Made by a program: the position numbers and the translations under genes | Shown here: piece after piece, positions 37,634-47,799 of the stretch | Position numbering within the stretch: position 1 is the stretch's first letter | Layout of the letters: the number at the start of each line of letters is the position of its first letter | Assembly: GCA_021831025.1 (NCBI GenBank) | Contig: JAKBNN010000084.1 | Location: 1 to 64,000, forward strand | Origin: a bacterium | GTDB taxonomy: Bacteria; SZUA-79; Acidulodesulfobacterales; Acidulodesulfobacteraceae | Direction: 5' to 3' | DNA length: 64,000 bases | Notes under the pieces: generated by a model | Seen by the model: only the letters and a program-made list of their open reading frames with translations | Database searches by the model: none | What the model was told of the DNA's origin: nothing

Positions 37634-39081
37634 TAGATTCACACTGCCACTTAGAAATGCCTGATTTTGAAAGCGATTTTCAATCCGTTTTAGACAGAAT
37701 GCGCGAAAACGGCGTAACGCACGCCATTTCCATAGGTTCTTTAGCTCAAAACGAAAGAATAGGAAAAACCATGGATATCGTCAACTCCCGCGATTTTATT
37801 TATACCACGCTCGGGGTTCATCCTAAAAGCCCTTATACTAATTTTAAGGGCATCCTGAAATCGTTTGAAAAATACTATTCGGATAACAGGGAAAAGATTG
37901 TTGCCGTGGGCGAAATTGGACTTGATTATTTTTTTAACGGAAGGCTCGCGGGGGATATTAATAAAATCAAAAGGATGCAGGAAGAACTATTCAGGTTCCA
38001 GATAGAACTTGCTTTAACCAACAGGCTTCCCGTTATAGTTCACATAAGGGATGCCTATAAGGAGGCTCTCGATATTTTAAAGAGCTGCATAAAGGCGCCG
38101 GCAGGGTTTTTTGGCGGCGTCATACACTGCTTTTCGGCTGACGATTTAGACATTGCCATGGAATTTATAAAATTAGGCTTTTTTATCTCTTTTTCGGCAA
38201 ATATTACATATAAAAAAAATGAACATATCAGGTTGATAGCAAAGAATATTCCCGATGAAAAGATTTTAACGGAAACGGACAGCCCTTATCTTGCGCCGCA
38301 GGCTTTTAGGGGTAAAAGGAACGAGCCATCGTATGTTCGTTTTGTCTTGCAGGAGATTGCCGGATTAAAAGGAATTGAACAAAAAAGATTCGATGAGCTT
38401 ACGGTGCAAAACACCGTAAATCTTTTTTCCATTGACGGGGTACAGGGCTTTTATCCCGCCGTTGCTTATAAAATTAGAAACTCGGTCTATATAAATTTAA
38501 CAAATAAATGCACCAACCGATGCTCCTTTTGTCCGAAATATCAAAATCAAAACGGACAGAATAATTTCAATGTCCGTGGTTACAACCTTGAATTAAAAAA
38601 AGAACCTTCCGCTTCGGAGGTTATTTCGTCCGTTTTCCATTACTATGATTTTAACGAGGCGGTTTTTTGCGGACTCGGAGAACCGACGCTGCGGCTGACA
38701 ACCCTTAAGGATGTCGCAAAGGCCGTCAAAGAAAAAGGGGGCGGCGGAATAAAAGTGAGACTCGATACGGACGGGTTAGCCGGCGTCGTCTATAACCGGA
38801 ACATCGCGCATGAATTAGAAGGGCTTATAGATAGCGTGAGTGTCAGCCTTAATGCTCATAACAGCGATTTTTATAACAGGATTTGTCTTCCAAATTTGAA
38901 CAAGAAAGGGGCAGATGCTTATGCCGGGGTTATCTCCTTCATAAAAGAATCGAAAAAATACATAAAAGAGGTTACCGCAACCGCCGTCGATTTGCCCGGC
39001 CTCGATATTCCATATGCCCTAAACCTTGCCCATAAATTGGGCGTAAAGTTTAAACTCCGCAAATATAACGATGTGGGATAG
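37630..39081 (+). CDS. TatD-family hydrolase fused to a C-terminal radical SAM domain
   Basis: MIDSHCHLEMPDFESDF...GEIGLDYFF...ETDSPYLAPQAFRGKRNEPSYV; then YINLTNKCTNRCSFCPKY (CX3CX2C) and CGLGEPTLR. Confidence 0.93.
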   Translation: MIDSHCHLEMPDFESDFQSVLDRMRENGVTHAISIGSLAQNERIGKTMDIVNSRDFIYTTLGVHPKSPYTNFKGILKSFEKYYSDNREKIVAVGEIGLDYFFNGRLAGDINKIKRMQEELFRFQIELALTNRLPVIVHIRDAYKEALDILKSCIKAPAGFFGGVIHCFSADDLDIAMEFIKLGFFISFSANITYKKNEHIRLIAKNIPDEKILTETDSPYLAPQAFRGKRNEPSYVRFVLQEIAGLKGIEQKRFDELTVQNTVNLFSIDGVQGFYPAVAYKIRNSVYINLTNKCTNRCSFCPKYQNQNGQNNFNVRGYNLELKKEPSASEVISSVFHYYDFNEAVFCGLGEPTLRLTTLKDVAKAVKEKGGGGIKVRLDTDGLAGVVYNRNIAHELEGLIDSVSVSLNAHNSDFYNRICLPNLNKKGADAYAGVISFIKESKKYIKEVTATAVDLPGLDIPYALNLAHKLGVKFKLRKYNDVG

Positions 39082-39087
39082 CCTGCC

Positions 39088-40266
39088 TCAAAATAATTCG
39101 CCGGTAAAAACTTCGTTTGAATTATTATCGTCATTGCCGGCGTCATTGTTGCCGTCTTTTTTTTCGTTTATGTCTTTATAGCCTGCGCCGTTTTCTTCTT
39201 CGGCATCCGGATAACCCTTAAGACTGCTCATCGCCTTGCTCCGTGCGTGCCGTTCCGTTTCTTTTAATTTTTGCGAATAAAATATTTTTGAATTTAATAA
39301 GTACCTGTCAAGCTGTTTTGAATATGGACTCCACGGCGTGTTCTGGCTTTCCGCCAAATCTATGAATTGATTTATTTTTGCATCCATATTATCTATAAAA
39401 TGAAGCAAAAGAGCCTCAACGGTTTTTGGCCTTTTTGGCGAGCCGAATTCCAATTCCCCGTGATGGGATATAACACCGTGGAGCAGCAGCGTCCTTAAAT
39501 TTTTAGGAAAACCCTGAATTTCATCGATTTTTTTATCTATAATGTTTGCCCCAAGAACTATATGTCCCAATAGTTTTCCGTCATCGGAATATTCCGTTAT
39601 ATTGTTTTTATTGCTTAACTCTTCCATTTTACCGACATCATGAAGGAGAATAGACGCAATCAGGATATCCTTATTTACATATTTTTCATAGTGTTTTGAG
39701 AGAAAAAGTCCGATATTTAACATACTCAAAGTATGTTCGAGCAGCCCCCCTATATAACCGTGATGAATGGATTTTGCGGCAGGCATTGTTTTTAATTTTT
39801 TAATGTAATTCTCGTCGTTTAAAAATTTTTCGGTAAGTTGTATAATGTATTCATCGGTCAACGTTTCGCTTAAAAGGTTTGAAAGTTCCGAAAACATAGT
39901 CTCTATGTCATATTTGGTTGATTTTAGAAACAGCCTGAGAAGATTGTCGTCTATGCAGGCTCCGTCCAGCTTTTCCAGTTCCGAAATGCTAAGCTGAAGC
40001 TCATTCTGAAATATATTTGATTTTGATTTTATTTTAATTAAGTCTCCGGCATCAAAGAGTTCATTGTATTTTTCGATGTTATCCCAAATGTATCCCTTAA
40101 TTTCACCCGTTTTATCGGATAGCTTGAGATAGATATAAGGCTTTCCCGTTTTTCCGGTCGCATAGGATTTGCTTTTAACAAGAAAAATAGATTCGACTTT
40201 TTGATTTTCTTTTATATCCGAAACTAAAATTTTTTCCATAGTTATCCATATTAGCAAAACTGACAT
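39088..40266 (-). CDS. YhaM-like 3'-5' exoribonuclease (OB-fold + HD domain)
   Basis: N-terminal OB-fold (GKPYIYLKLSDKTGEIKGYIWDN); HD motif SIHHGYIGGLLEHTLSM...ASILLHDVGKMEEL. Confidence 0.87.
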   Translation of the reverse strand: MSVLLIWITMEKILVSDIKENQKVESIFLVKSKSYATGKTGKPYIYLKLSDKTGEIKGYIWDNIEKYNELFDAGDLIKIKSKSNIFQNELQLSISELEKLDGACIDDNLLRLFLKSTKYDIETMFSELSNLLSETLTDEYIIQLTEKFLNDENYIKKLKTMPAAKSIHHGYIGGLLEHTLSMLNIGLFLSKHYEKYVNKDILIASILLHDVGKMEELSNKNNITEYSDDGKLLGHIVLGANIIDKKIDEIQGFPKNLRTLLLHGVISHHGELEFGSPKRPKTVEALLLHFIDNMDAKINQFIDLAESQNTPWSPYSKQLDRYLLNSKIFYSQKLKETERHARSKAMSSLKGYPDAEEENGAGYKDINEKKDGNNDAGNDDNNSNEVFTGELF

Positions 40267-40380
40267 TAAAAATCAAAATTAACTTTTTTGTTGCCAAAAA
40301 AGATAAGATAGTATAACATCTAAATGATATTTAGATAAAAATCAAAAAAATTCTATTTTATATGATAAAGAGGGAATGTT

Positions 40381-41418
40381 ATGTTTATTGACAATTTAAT
40401 CGGCTTATTCAGCAACGACCTTGCGGTTGACCTCGGTACCGCAAATACGCTTATTTATGTTAAAGATAAAGGCGTTGTTTCAAACGAACCGTCCGTTGTT
40501 GCCGTCCATATCGATTCGCGGGGGGACAAAAAGATTCTTTCCGTGGGGAAAGACGCCAAAAAAATGCTTGGCAGAACGCCCGGAAACATTGTTGCGATCA
40601 GACCCATGAAAGACGGCGTGATTGCCGATTTCGAGGTTGTCGAAGCCATGCTTAAATATTTTATAAGAAAGATTCATAACAGAAAGACAATGATAAGGCC
40701 GCGGGTTATCGTGGCAGTTCCTTCAGGTATTACCGCCGTCGAAAGAAGAGCCGTTAAAGAATCAGCGGAAGCCGCCGGGGCAAGGGTCGTTTACCTTATA
40801 GAAGAACCTATCGCCGCCGCCATTGGAGCGGGACTCCCAATTACGGAAGCCGCCGGCAATATGATAGTCGATATCGGGGGAGGCACAACGGAAGTTGCCG
40901 TGATTTCTATGTCGGGTATAGTTTACGCTAAATCGCTCAGGGTCGGGGGCAACAAGATAGACGATGCCATTATACAGTATGTTAAGAAAAAGTATAATCT
41001 GCTTATAGGAGATAGAACCGCCGAGCTCGTAAAAATGACGATAGGAACGGTCTATCCCGTCGAAGAAGAATCGAAAATGAACGTAAAGGGGAGGGACATG
41101 GTTAGCGGAATACCTAAAATTATCGAGATAACATCGTCGGAAGTACTGGAAGCAATATCGGAACCGGCGGACCAGATAATCGATGCAATAAGAACCACCC
41201 TTGAAAATATACCGCCGGAGCTTTCGTCCGACATAATTGACAGGGGAATCGTTCTTGCCGGCGGAGGGGCTCTTTTAAAAAACATCGATGTACTTATAAG
41301 GGAACATACCGAGCTTCCTGTTATAATAGCAGACGATCCGCTTACATGCGTCGTAAGGGGGGCAGGCAAAGCTTTAAACGAAATTAATGTGTTAAAAGAT
41401 ATAATGCTTGAGAATTAG
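40381..41418 (+). CDS. mreB: Rod shape-determining protein MreB
   Basis: [61 protein letters not shown]. Confidence 0.98.
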   Translation: MFIDNLIGLFSNDLAVDLGTANTLIYVKDKGVVSNEPSVVAVHIDSRGDKKILSVGKDAKKMLGRTPGNIVAIRPMKDGVIADFEVVEAMLKYFIRKIHNRKTMIRPRVIVAVPSGITAVERRAVKESAEAAGARVVYLIEEPIAAAIGAGLPITEAAGNMIVDIGGGTTEVAVISMSGIVYAKSLRVGGNKIDDAIIQYVKKKYNLLIGDRTAELVKMTIGTVYPVEEESKMNVKGRDMVSGIPKIIEITSSEVLEAISEPADQIIDAIRTTLENIPPELSSDIIDRGIVLAGGGALLKNIDVLIREHTELPVIIADDPLTCVVRGAGKALNEINVLKDIMLEN

Positions 41419-41420
41419 TT

Positions 41421-42245
41421 GTGGGAAAATTTTTTAAAAATGTAAAGATTAAAAAATATAAGGATGTGATAGTCCTATTTGCAGTCGTTGCAATATCCGT
41501 TTCTTTATATATCCTCTCTATCAGCGGTTTTAAATTTGGCGGCTTGTTTTCTAATTTTATAAATAACTCTTTATATAATATATATAAAGTGGCAGACTAT
41601 CCGTTAAATATTTCCCAAAGATTATATAGAAATTATTTAAATATACTGTCCGTCAAAAGCGATAATAAATTGCTTAAAGCCAGAATAAAAATCATTAAAT
41701 ATAAATTAAATAAATACAGAGCTTATAAAATAGAAAATGAAAAACTTAAAGCCCTTTTATTTTTAAAAGACACCATATCCAAAAAATCCATCCCCGCATC
41801 CATTACGCTTCACGGGATAGAAGGGTGGTGGAACAGTCTTCGTATAAATAAAGGGAAGAAAGACGGGATTAAGGTGGGAGACGGGGTTATCTCTTACAGC
41901 GGCGTTGTTGGAAGGGTTGTTTACGAAGGAAATAATAATGCGAAAGTTATCCCGGTTACCAATCCTAAATGCGTCTTTTCCGTAGTGGATGCAAATACGG
42001 GAACCCTTGGCATAGCGCAGGGGCTTGGAAACGGCTATCTTAAAATGCGGTTCGTATTTAATTCCCAGAAAGTCGATGTGGGCGACGAAATTTTAACCTC
42101 GGGACTGGGAGGGATTTTTACCTCGGGCATAAATGTCGGTAAAGTATCTTCGGTAAAAAGAAGAGGGTATAAAATATTTCAAAGAATAACGATAATTCCC
42201 CATAAAAATTTATTTAATACCAAACATGTCCTTGTCGAAGAATAA
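41421..42245 (+). CDS. mreC: Rod shape-determining protein MreC
   Basis: Position after mreB; WNSLRINKGKKDGIKVGDGVIS...GVVGRVV; DEILTSGLGGIFTSGINVGKV. Confidence 0.93.
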   Translation: MGKFFKNVKIKKYKDVIVLFAVVAISVSLYILSISGFKFGGLFSNFINNSLYNIYKVADYPLNISQRLYRNYLNILSVKSDNKLLKARIKIIKYKLNKYRAYKIENEKLKALLFLKDTISKKSIPASITLHGIEGWWNSLRINKGKKDGIKVGDGVISYSGVVGRVVYEGNNNAKVIPVTNPKCVFSVVDANTGTLGIAQGLGNGYLKMRFVFNSQKVDVGDEILTSGLGGIFTSGINVGKVSSVKRRGYKIFQRITIIPHKNLFNTKHVLVEE

Positions 42246-42771
42246 TACGGTAAAATATATTTACATATTTTGTTTTTCTTTGTTTTTAATACTAATGTCC
42301 TTAGTGTTAGCAAATAATTTTAATAATTTTAATAAAATCGGCATTTTCCCAAATCTTTCCCTTATAACTTTAATATATCTTTCGGCATATTTAGATGTCT
42401 ATTCGGGCGTAATATTATCTTATCTGTTATTTTACATTTACGGTTCTATGACCGCTTTGAATCCGGCGGTTTTCTCGCTTGCCGGCGTCGTCTCTTACAG
42501 CGTTTCTTATGTTCTATGGCGGAAAGTTTCGGCGGAAAATTCTATGAACGAGATTTTAATAACCTTTTTTTCATCTATAATTTACTACCTTATGCTCTTT
42601 TTAATAGTTTTTTACTCCATCGGCATTCATTTTAATTACCTGAATTTTTTTCTTTTATACAGTCTTCCCGCATCCATAACTACTTCACTAATTTCTCCGT
42701 TGATATTTTTAGTCTTTAAAAAGATAGGTTATAAAATTTTTTTAAAAAGAAATAAAATAATTTTTGATTAG
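42226..42771 (+). CDS. mreD: Rod shape-determining protein MreD
   Basis: Multi-TM; overlaps the mreC end; PNLSLITLIYLSAYLDVYSGV. Confidence 0.8.
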   Translation: MSLSKNNTVKYIYIFCFSLFLILMSLVLANNFNNFNKIGIFPNLSLITLIYLSAYLDVYSGVILSYLLFYIYGSMTALNPAVFSLAGVVSYSVSYVLWRKVSAENSMNEILITFFSSIIYYLMLFLIVFYSIGIHFNYLNFFLLYSLPASITTSLISPLIFLVFKKIGYKIFLKRNKIIFD

Positions 42772-42915
42772 CGTAGGTTAGATTTTTAGGCATGTCCCAT
42801 TTTTTATTTGCATAAAATTGTATTGCCGTATAAAATAAAACTGTATGGCATTTTCATTTATTTCACTAATCGGGACAAAAAATAGATAAAATTCTTTGAG
42901 GGGTTTTAAACCATT

Positions 42916-43959
42916 ATGCTGGAATTTTTAAGAAAATTTTATGCCTCTGCCTTAGGCAAGGTTATTACAATCCTTGTAGGGGTGTTGTTTGTCGTGGGTT
43001 TTAGTTTTCTTCCTTACATCATCGGGACGGGCGGAGGAGTTTCGCCCTCGGATGTCGCCACCGTCAACGGCAAAGGAATCTCTATGGATGAATTTAACAG
43101 GTATTACGGATCGCTTGAAAATGAATATGAACGGTTATACGGCAATAAATTAAGCCAAAAACAATTAAAAGAACTGAATTTATCGGGGGAGGCGCTATCT
43201 TCGTTAATCGCGGATAAAGTTCTTGAATCCAGAGCAGATACATTTGGAATTTATGTCTCTAAAGGTTTTATAGCAAGAAATATCGCCTTATTTTCCGCAT
43301 TTCAAAAAAACGGGGAGTTTAGCAATAAACTATTCAATTCCGTTTTGCTGGCAAACCATACCACGCCGTCCACTTTCGAAAAGACTTATAAATCCGAAAT
43401 AGCAAGGTCTTACGTCAGAAGAATAATAGGAGAATCTTTCAGTATGGCTGACGGACAGTTTTTTGACAATTACAGTATCGACAATAAATCCGTTGCTTTC
43501 GAAATTGCGATTTTTAAATCTCAAAAGGACGCAAATAGTTTTCTTCAAAGGTCTATTCTATCTAACAATAATTTTAAAGGGTTGACAAAAGAATTTAAAG
43601 GAACCGTAAAATCTGCCCCGTTATATTCCGAAATTGACCTTGTCAAGTCAAGTTATTTTAAAAAGTATGGGTTAAACGAAGATATACCTCCGGCTATCTT
43701 TTCAACCCCCGTTAATGTCGTGATAAGCAGGGTTTTTCCCGTGAAATCAGGGTTTGCCGTAATTAAGGTATCTAAGGTTTATTTTCCGAAGTATGTGGCC
43801 GTAAATAGCGGTAAAAATAAAAAGAATGCAATGTTAAAGCAAAAGGAGGCATACGCGCTTCAAAAGGAACAGGAATTTTTATATAATTATGTAAACTATC
43901 TTGAATCGAAAACAAGCATCAAGATAAATAAAAAAGCGCTTGCCGCCTTTAATTTCTAA
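42916..43959 (+). CDS. SurA/PpiD-like N-terminal chaperone domain protein
   Basis: N-terminal TM; VATVNGKGISMDEFNRYYGSLENEYERLYG...LNLSGEALSSLIADKVLESRAD. Confidence 0.78.
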   Translation: MLEFLRKFYASALGKVITILVGVLFVVGFSFLPYIIGTGGGVSPSDVATVNGKGISMDEFNRYYGSLENEYERLYGNKLSQKQLKELNLSGEALSSLIADKVLESRADTFGIYVSKGFIARNIALFSAFQKNGEFSNKLFNSVLLANHTTPSTFEKTYKSEIARSYVRRIIGESFSMADGQFFDNYSIDNKSVAFEIAIFKSQKDANSFLQRSILSNNNFKGLTKEFKGTVKSAPLYSEIDLVKSSYFKKYGLNEDIPPAIFSTPVNVVISRVFPVKSGFAVIKVSKVYFPKYVAVNSGKNKKNAMLKQKEAYALQKEQEFLYNYVNYLESKTSIKINKKALAAFNF

Positions 43960-43964
43960 GTAAG

Positions 43965-44756
43965 ATGGAGAATATCTTAAAAGATAAGATAAACAATCTC
44001 GAAAAGTTAATAGAAAATACGGGAAAGATTGCCGTTGCGTTTAGCGGCGGAGTAGGTTCTACATTTTTATTATTTATGTCAAAAAAGGTTCTCGGCAATA
44101 AAAATGTTATCGCTATTACCGGAAATTCTTTTGCCATCCCTGAAAAAGAGCTTAGTTTTTGCAAAGAAAGGGCTAAGGAACTTGAAATAAAACATATAGT
44201 CGTGAGAACTTCAGAATTTCTGGAGGAATCTTATATTAAAAATGACAGGATGAGGTGTTATTTTTGCAAAATCTCGCTGTTTAAAACGATAACGGCTTAT
44301 ATCCCAAAAACATACGGCGCGGCGGTTGGAACCAATACGGACGATGCTTTGAGAGTAAACGACAGACCGGACATGCTTGCCGAAAAGGAATTTGATATTT
44401 TATCTCCCCTAAAAGAGGCTTATTTTTGCAAGTCGGATATAAGGCAGGCGTCAAAATTTTTTGGCATAGATATATGGAATAAACCTCAAATAACCTGTCT
44501 TGCGACAAGAATACCGTTTGGAAACATAATAACGCATGATAAAATTAAGATGATTGCCGCGTCGGAAGAGATTTTAGCGGAAAATGGTTTTAAAGAAGCT
44601 AAGGTTCGTCATTACGGTAAACTTGCTAAAATAGAATTACCTAAGATTCAAGCGGCGTTACTTGTTAATTCAGGTTCGATAGACAGCCTGATAAAAGATA
44701 TTAAGGATACCGGTTTTAAATATGTCGCGATAGACTTGGAAGGTTACACAATATAG
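43965..44756 (+). CDS. larE: LarE-like sacrificial sulfur transferase (PP-loop)
   Basis: IAVAFSGGVGSTFLLF, DRMRCYFCKISLFKTI, CLATRIPFG. Confidence 0.9.
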   Translation: MENILKDKINNLEKLIENTGKIAVAFSGGVGSTFLLFMSKKVLGNKNVIAITGNSFAIPEKELSFCKERAKELEIKHIVVRTSEFLEESYIKNDRMRCYFCKISLFKTITAYIPKTYGAAVGTNTDDALRVNDRPDMLAEKEFDILSPLKEAYFCKSDIRQASKFFGIDIWNKPQITCLATRIPFGNIITHDKIKMIAASEEILAENGFKEAKVRHYGKLAKIELPKIQAALLVNSGSIDSLIKDIKDTGFKYVAIDLEGYTI

Positions 44757-44835
44757 CGCCTATATTAAAAACGGAAAATGTCAAACGAGGCTCGCTCTGC
44801 GCTCAATGTTAAGACCCGGCCATGATTTAATGGAT

Positions 44836-45609
44836 ATGGAAAGATTTTTGGATTTTGCGGTATCCCTTGCAAAAGATTGCGGCAAAATTATATCCAAATC
44901 CTTCAGGAAAACACATTCCATTAAATATAAGGGACCCGTGGATATTGTTACGGAGGTTGACATCGCCTCGCAGCATTTAGCCGTCGGCGGCATTAAAAAA
45001 GCATTTCCGCATCATTCTATTCTGGCGGAAGAAGAAAACGCTCTTATTTCAAACGAAACTAAATTTAAATGGATTATAGACCCCTTAGACGGGACCACCA
45101 ATTACGCCCACGGGGTTCCAATTTTTTGTTTTTCCATTGCGCTTGAAGTAGATTCGGAAATTGTACTGGGATGTGCTTATAATCCTGTTTTAAATGAACT
45201 TTTTTATGCTTTGAGCGGGCAGGGGGCATATTTCAACGGGAAAAAGGTAAATGTTTCAAAAAACGATTGTTTCGAAAAAAGCCTTTTATCGACGGGGTTT
45301 CCTTACGATAAAAAGACGAATCCGGATAACAATTTTAATCATTTCAGGGATATTTCTATCAGCGTCAGAGGCATTAGAAGGCTGGGGTCCGCCGTTCTCG
45401 ATTTATGCTATACCGCTGCGGGTTTTCTCGACGGATATTGGGAACTCAATTTAAATCCGTGGGATATGGCTTCAGGAAGCTTAATGGTTAAGGAAGCGGG
45501 CGGCATCGTAAGCGATTTCTGCCAAAAGCCGCTTAATATTTATAACCGCAGGATACTGGCGTCTAACGGCCTAATCCACGATAAACTGTCAAAAATTTTA
45601 TGCGGATAA
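44836..45609 (+). CDS. Inositol monophosphatase family protein (SuhB-like)
   Basis: ILAEEENA, WIIDPLDGTTNYAHGVPIFCFSIAL, WDMASGSLMVKEAGG; start trimmed to MERFLDF from ORF-track 44806. Confidence 0.93.
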   Translation: MERFLDFAVSLAKDCGKIISKSFRKTHSIKYKGPVDIVTEVDIASQHLAVGGIKKAFPHHSILAEEENALISNETKFKWIIDPLDGTTNYAHGVPIFCFSIALEVDSEIVLGCAYNPVLNELFYALSGQGAYFNGKKVNVSKNDCFEKSLLSTGFPYDKKTNPDNNFNHFRDISISVRGIRRLGSAVLDLCYTAAGFLDGYWELNLNPWDMASGSLMVKEAGGIVSDFCQKPLNIYNRRILASNGLIHDKLSKILCG

Positions 45610-45616
45610 ATATAAT

Positions 45617-47524
45617 ATGTCGTCATTATATAATGAAAACGGAATATTGAAAGGGCAAAAAAACAGGATTAATTTATTAGCCATCATATTCACCGTTTTA
45701 ATTTTTATTTTAATTGCCAGATTATTTTATTTGCAGATAATTAAGGGCGGTTATTATTATAAGCTGGCAAAGAATAATGCCACCAGAATTATATATCTTA
45801 CGGCTCCAAGGGGCGATATACTTTCAAGCAAAGGTAAAATTTTCGTAGATGACGAATCCTCGTTTAACATTGCAATTACCCTTGCGCATATAGAAAATTT
45901 AAAGGCGGAATTAATATTTTTAGCAAGGTTAATGCATCAGAATTATAATAAGTTTTTAAAGACGGTTAAAAAGGAGGAGTTTTTACCCTCTTATGAACCG
46001 ATTATTCTTATGCGCAATATTTCCGTTAAGGAGTTATCGAAGTTTGAAGTAAATAAGCTGTTTTTACCCGGTTTTTTTATCGCAAAAATTCCGATAAGGC
46101 ACTACCCTTATAAGAAAATCGGAGCCCAAATTTTCGGATATGTCGGCCCCGTTTCATCTTCGCAGCTTAAAGAAAAAAAATACGATTATCTTAATTCTTC
46201 CGATATTGTCGGTGAAACGGGACTTGAATATTATTACCAAAAATATTTGCATGGCAAGGACGGGGAAAAACGGGTTGTCGTAAATTCACATGGCGAGCCT
46301 ATCGGCAAAATTATTATCAAAAAGCCTGTCATGGGGGCAAATTTATATACGACTCTTGATTTGCCGCTCGAAAGGCTTGCGTATAAACTTATGAAAAAAA
46401 GAGAAGGGGCGATAATTGCCATAAATCCAAACAACGGAAAAATACTTGCCATGGTTTCCACGCCTTCTTTTAACCCGTTTTATTTTTCCGAAGGGATCAG
46501 CCAAAAACGCTGGGATAAAATTATAAAAAACGACCAGCATCCTTTAGAAAACAAAGCTATTCAAAATGCGCTTGCCCCCGGTTCCACTTTTAAAGTAATA
46601 GGCGCTTTAGCGGCCCTTTCTTTACATTTAATAACGCCGAAAGAAAAAATTTATTCCGGTCCCACTTTTAAACTGGGCAACGCCGTTTTTTACAACTGGA
46701 ATCCTAACCAGAAATCTAAAATAAATCTCTACAGGGCAATTGCGGAGTCCGTCGATACTTATTTCTATTCTCTAGGGGTAAAAATAAGCGTGGATAAACT
46801 GGCTGGCTACGCGTTTAGGCTTGGTTTTGGAAAAAGGACGGGGATAGACCTGCCCGATGAAAACCCCGGTTTTATACCGACGAGGCAGCTTGTTTACAAA
46901 AGATACCACAGGCACTGGTATAAAGGTTCCACCCTTTCGGTAATTATCGGGCAAAGCTACGATATTGTTACTCCGATTCAGCTTGTGACGGCGTATAGCT
47001 CTATCGCCAACGGCGGGAATATATACAGGCCTTATTTATTAAAAAAAATTGTTTCGCAGAACGGCAGGATTTTAAAAGAGATGAAGCCGAAGCTTATCAA
47101 ACATATAGATATTAAAAAAAGTTATTTATCGGCGGTAAAAAAGGGGCTTTGCGATGTCGTGAACAAAGACTACGGAACCGCGGTAAACGGCAGGATTAAC
47201 GGTATAACTTTTTGCGGAAAAACGGGAACGGCGCAAATTATATCGAAAATCTATTCGATTTATGACATTAAAAAGATACCGAGAAAATACAGGGACAATG
47301 CATGGTTTGTCGGGTTTGCCCCGCTTAAAAATCCAAAAATAGCCGTTGTCGTTTTAGATATGCATGCAAATTTTCTCGGCGCAAATGCGGCGGTTATAGC
47401 TAAAAAAATAGTCGAAAAATATTTGGAACAAAAAGGCTTATGGAAGCCGCCAGTTCGTAAAAAAGTTAACGGTAAGGTTAAGAGTAAAAGCAAGGTGCCG
47501 AGCTTTATCTATACAAGTTTTTAA
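45617..47524 (+). CDS. mrdA: Penicillin-binding protein 2
   Basis: APRGDILSSKGKIFVDD, NALAPGSTFKVIGALAAL, FCGKTGTAQ. Confidence 0.94.
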   Translation: MSSLYNENGILKGQKNRINLLAIIFTVLIFILIARLFYLQIIKGGYYYKLAKNNATRIIYLTAPRGDILSSKGKIFVDDESSFNIAITLAHIENLKAELIFLARLMHQNYNKFLKTVKKEEFLPSYEPIILMRNISVKELSKFEVNKLFLPGFFIAKIPIRHYPYKKIGAQIFGYVGPVSSSQLKEKKYDYLNSSDIVGETGLEYYYQKYLHGKDGEKRVVVNSHGEPIGKIIIKKPVMGANLYTTLDLPLERLAYKLMKKREGAIIAINPNNGKILAMVSTPSFNPFYFSEGISQKRWDKIIKNDQHPLENKAIQNALAPGSTFKVIGALAALSLHLITPKEKIYSGPTFKLGNAVFYNWNPNQKSKINLYRAIAESVDTYFYSLGVKISVDKLAGYAFRLGFGKRTGIDLPDENPGFIPTRQLVYKRYHRHWYKGSTLSVIIGQSYDIVTPIQLVTAYSSIANGGNIYRPYLLKKIVSQNGRILKEMKPKLIKHIDIKKSYLSAVKKGLCDVVNKDYGTAVNGRINGITFCGKTGTAQIISKIYSIYDIKKIPRKYRDNAWFVGFAPLKNPKIAVVVLDMHANFLGANAAVIAKKIVEKYLEQKGLWKPPVRKKVNGKVKSKSKVPSFIYTSF

Positions 47525-47529
47525 CTTTT

Positions 47530-47790
47530 CCGCCGAGAATCCCCTTCCGTAAGGTAGGGTCGGGATAGGCGAAAAACGGTTTTCAAACATCGCCCGTAAG
47601 GCGATACTACCGCAGGAATCTGCTGGAAGGGTTTGCCGCTAAAAAAACCCATAGCCTCGGAAACTGATGCAACGTAAAAGTAAAATTTCCTCGTTGGGAG
47701 GTTGTTGCGGACTAAAGGAAGCCGCGCTCGTAAGGGCTGGGTAGTTCACTTCCTTATCCCCATCCTTTTACGAGGAGGGGGGTCAGGGGA
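47530..47790 (+). ncRNA. Candidate structured RNA, or relic of an IS200/IS605-type right end (omega-RNA-like), no adjacent tnpB
   Basis: GC-rich in an AT-rich genome; nested hairpins (ATCGCC-CGTAA-GGCGAT; CCTCGTTGGGAGG; GGAAGCCGCGCTCGTAAGGGCTGGGTAGTTCACTTCC); GGAAGCC...GGGTAGTTCAC resembles IS605/IS1341-type ends. Confidence 0.4.
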
Positions 47791-47799
47791 GAGTGATTT

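Noticed and set aside
47530-47790. RNase P RNA, tmRNA or SRP RNA for the mrdA-rodA block
   Set aside because: I did not find the conserved RNase P (GAGGAAAGTCCGGGC), tmRNA 3' (TCCACCA) or SRP (GGTCAGGTCCGGAAGGAAGCAGCC) signatures.
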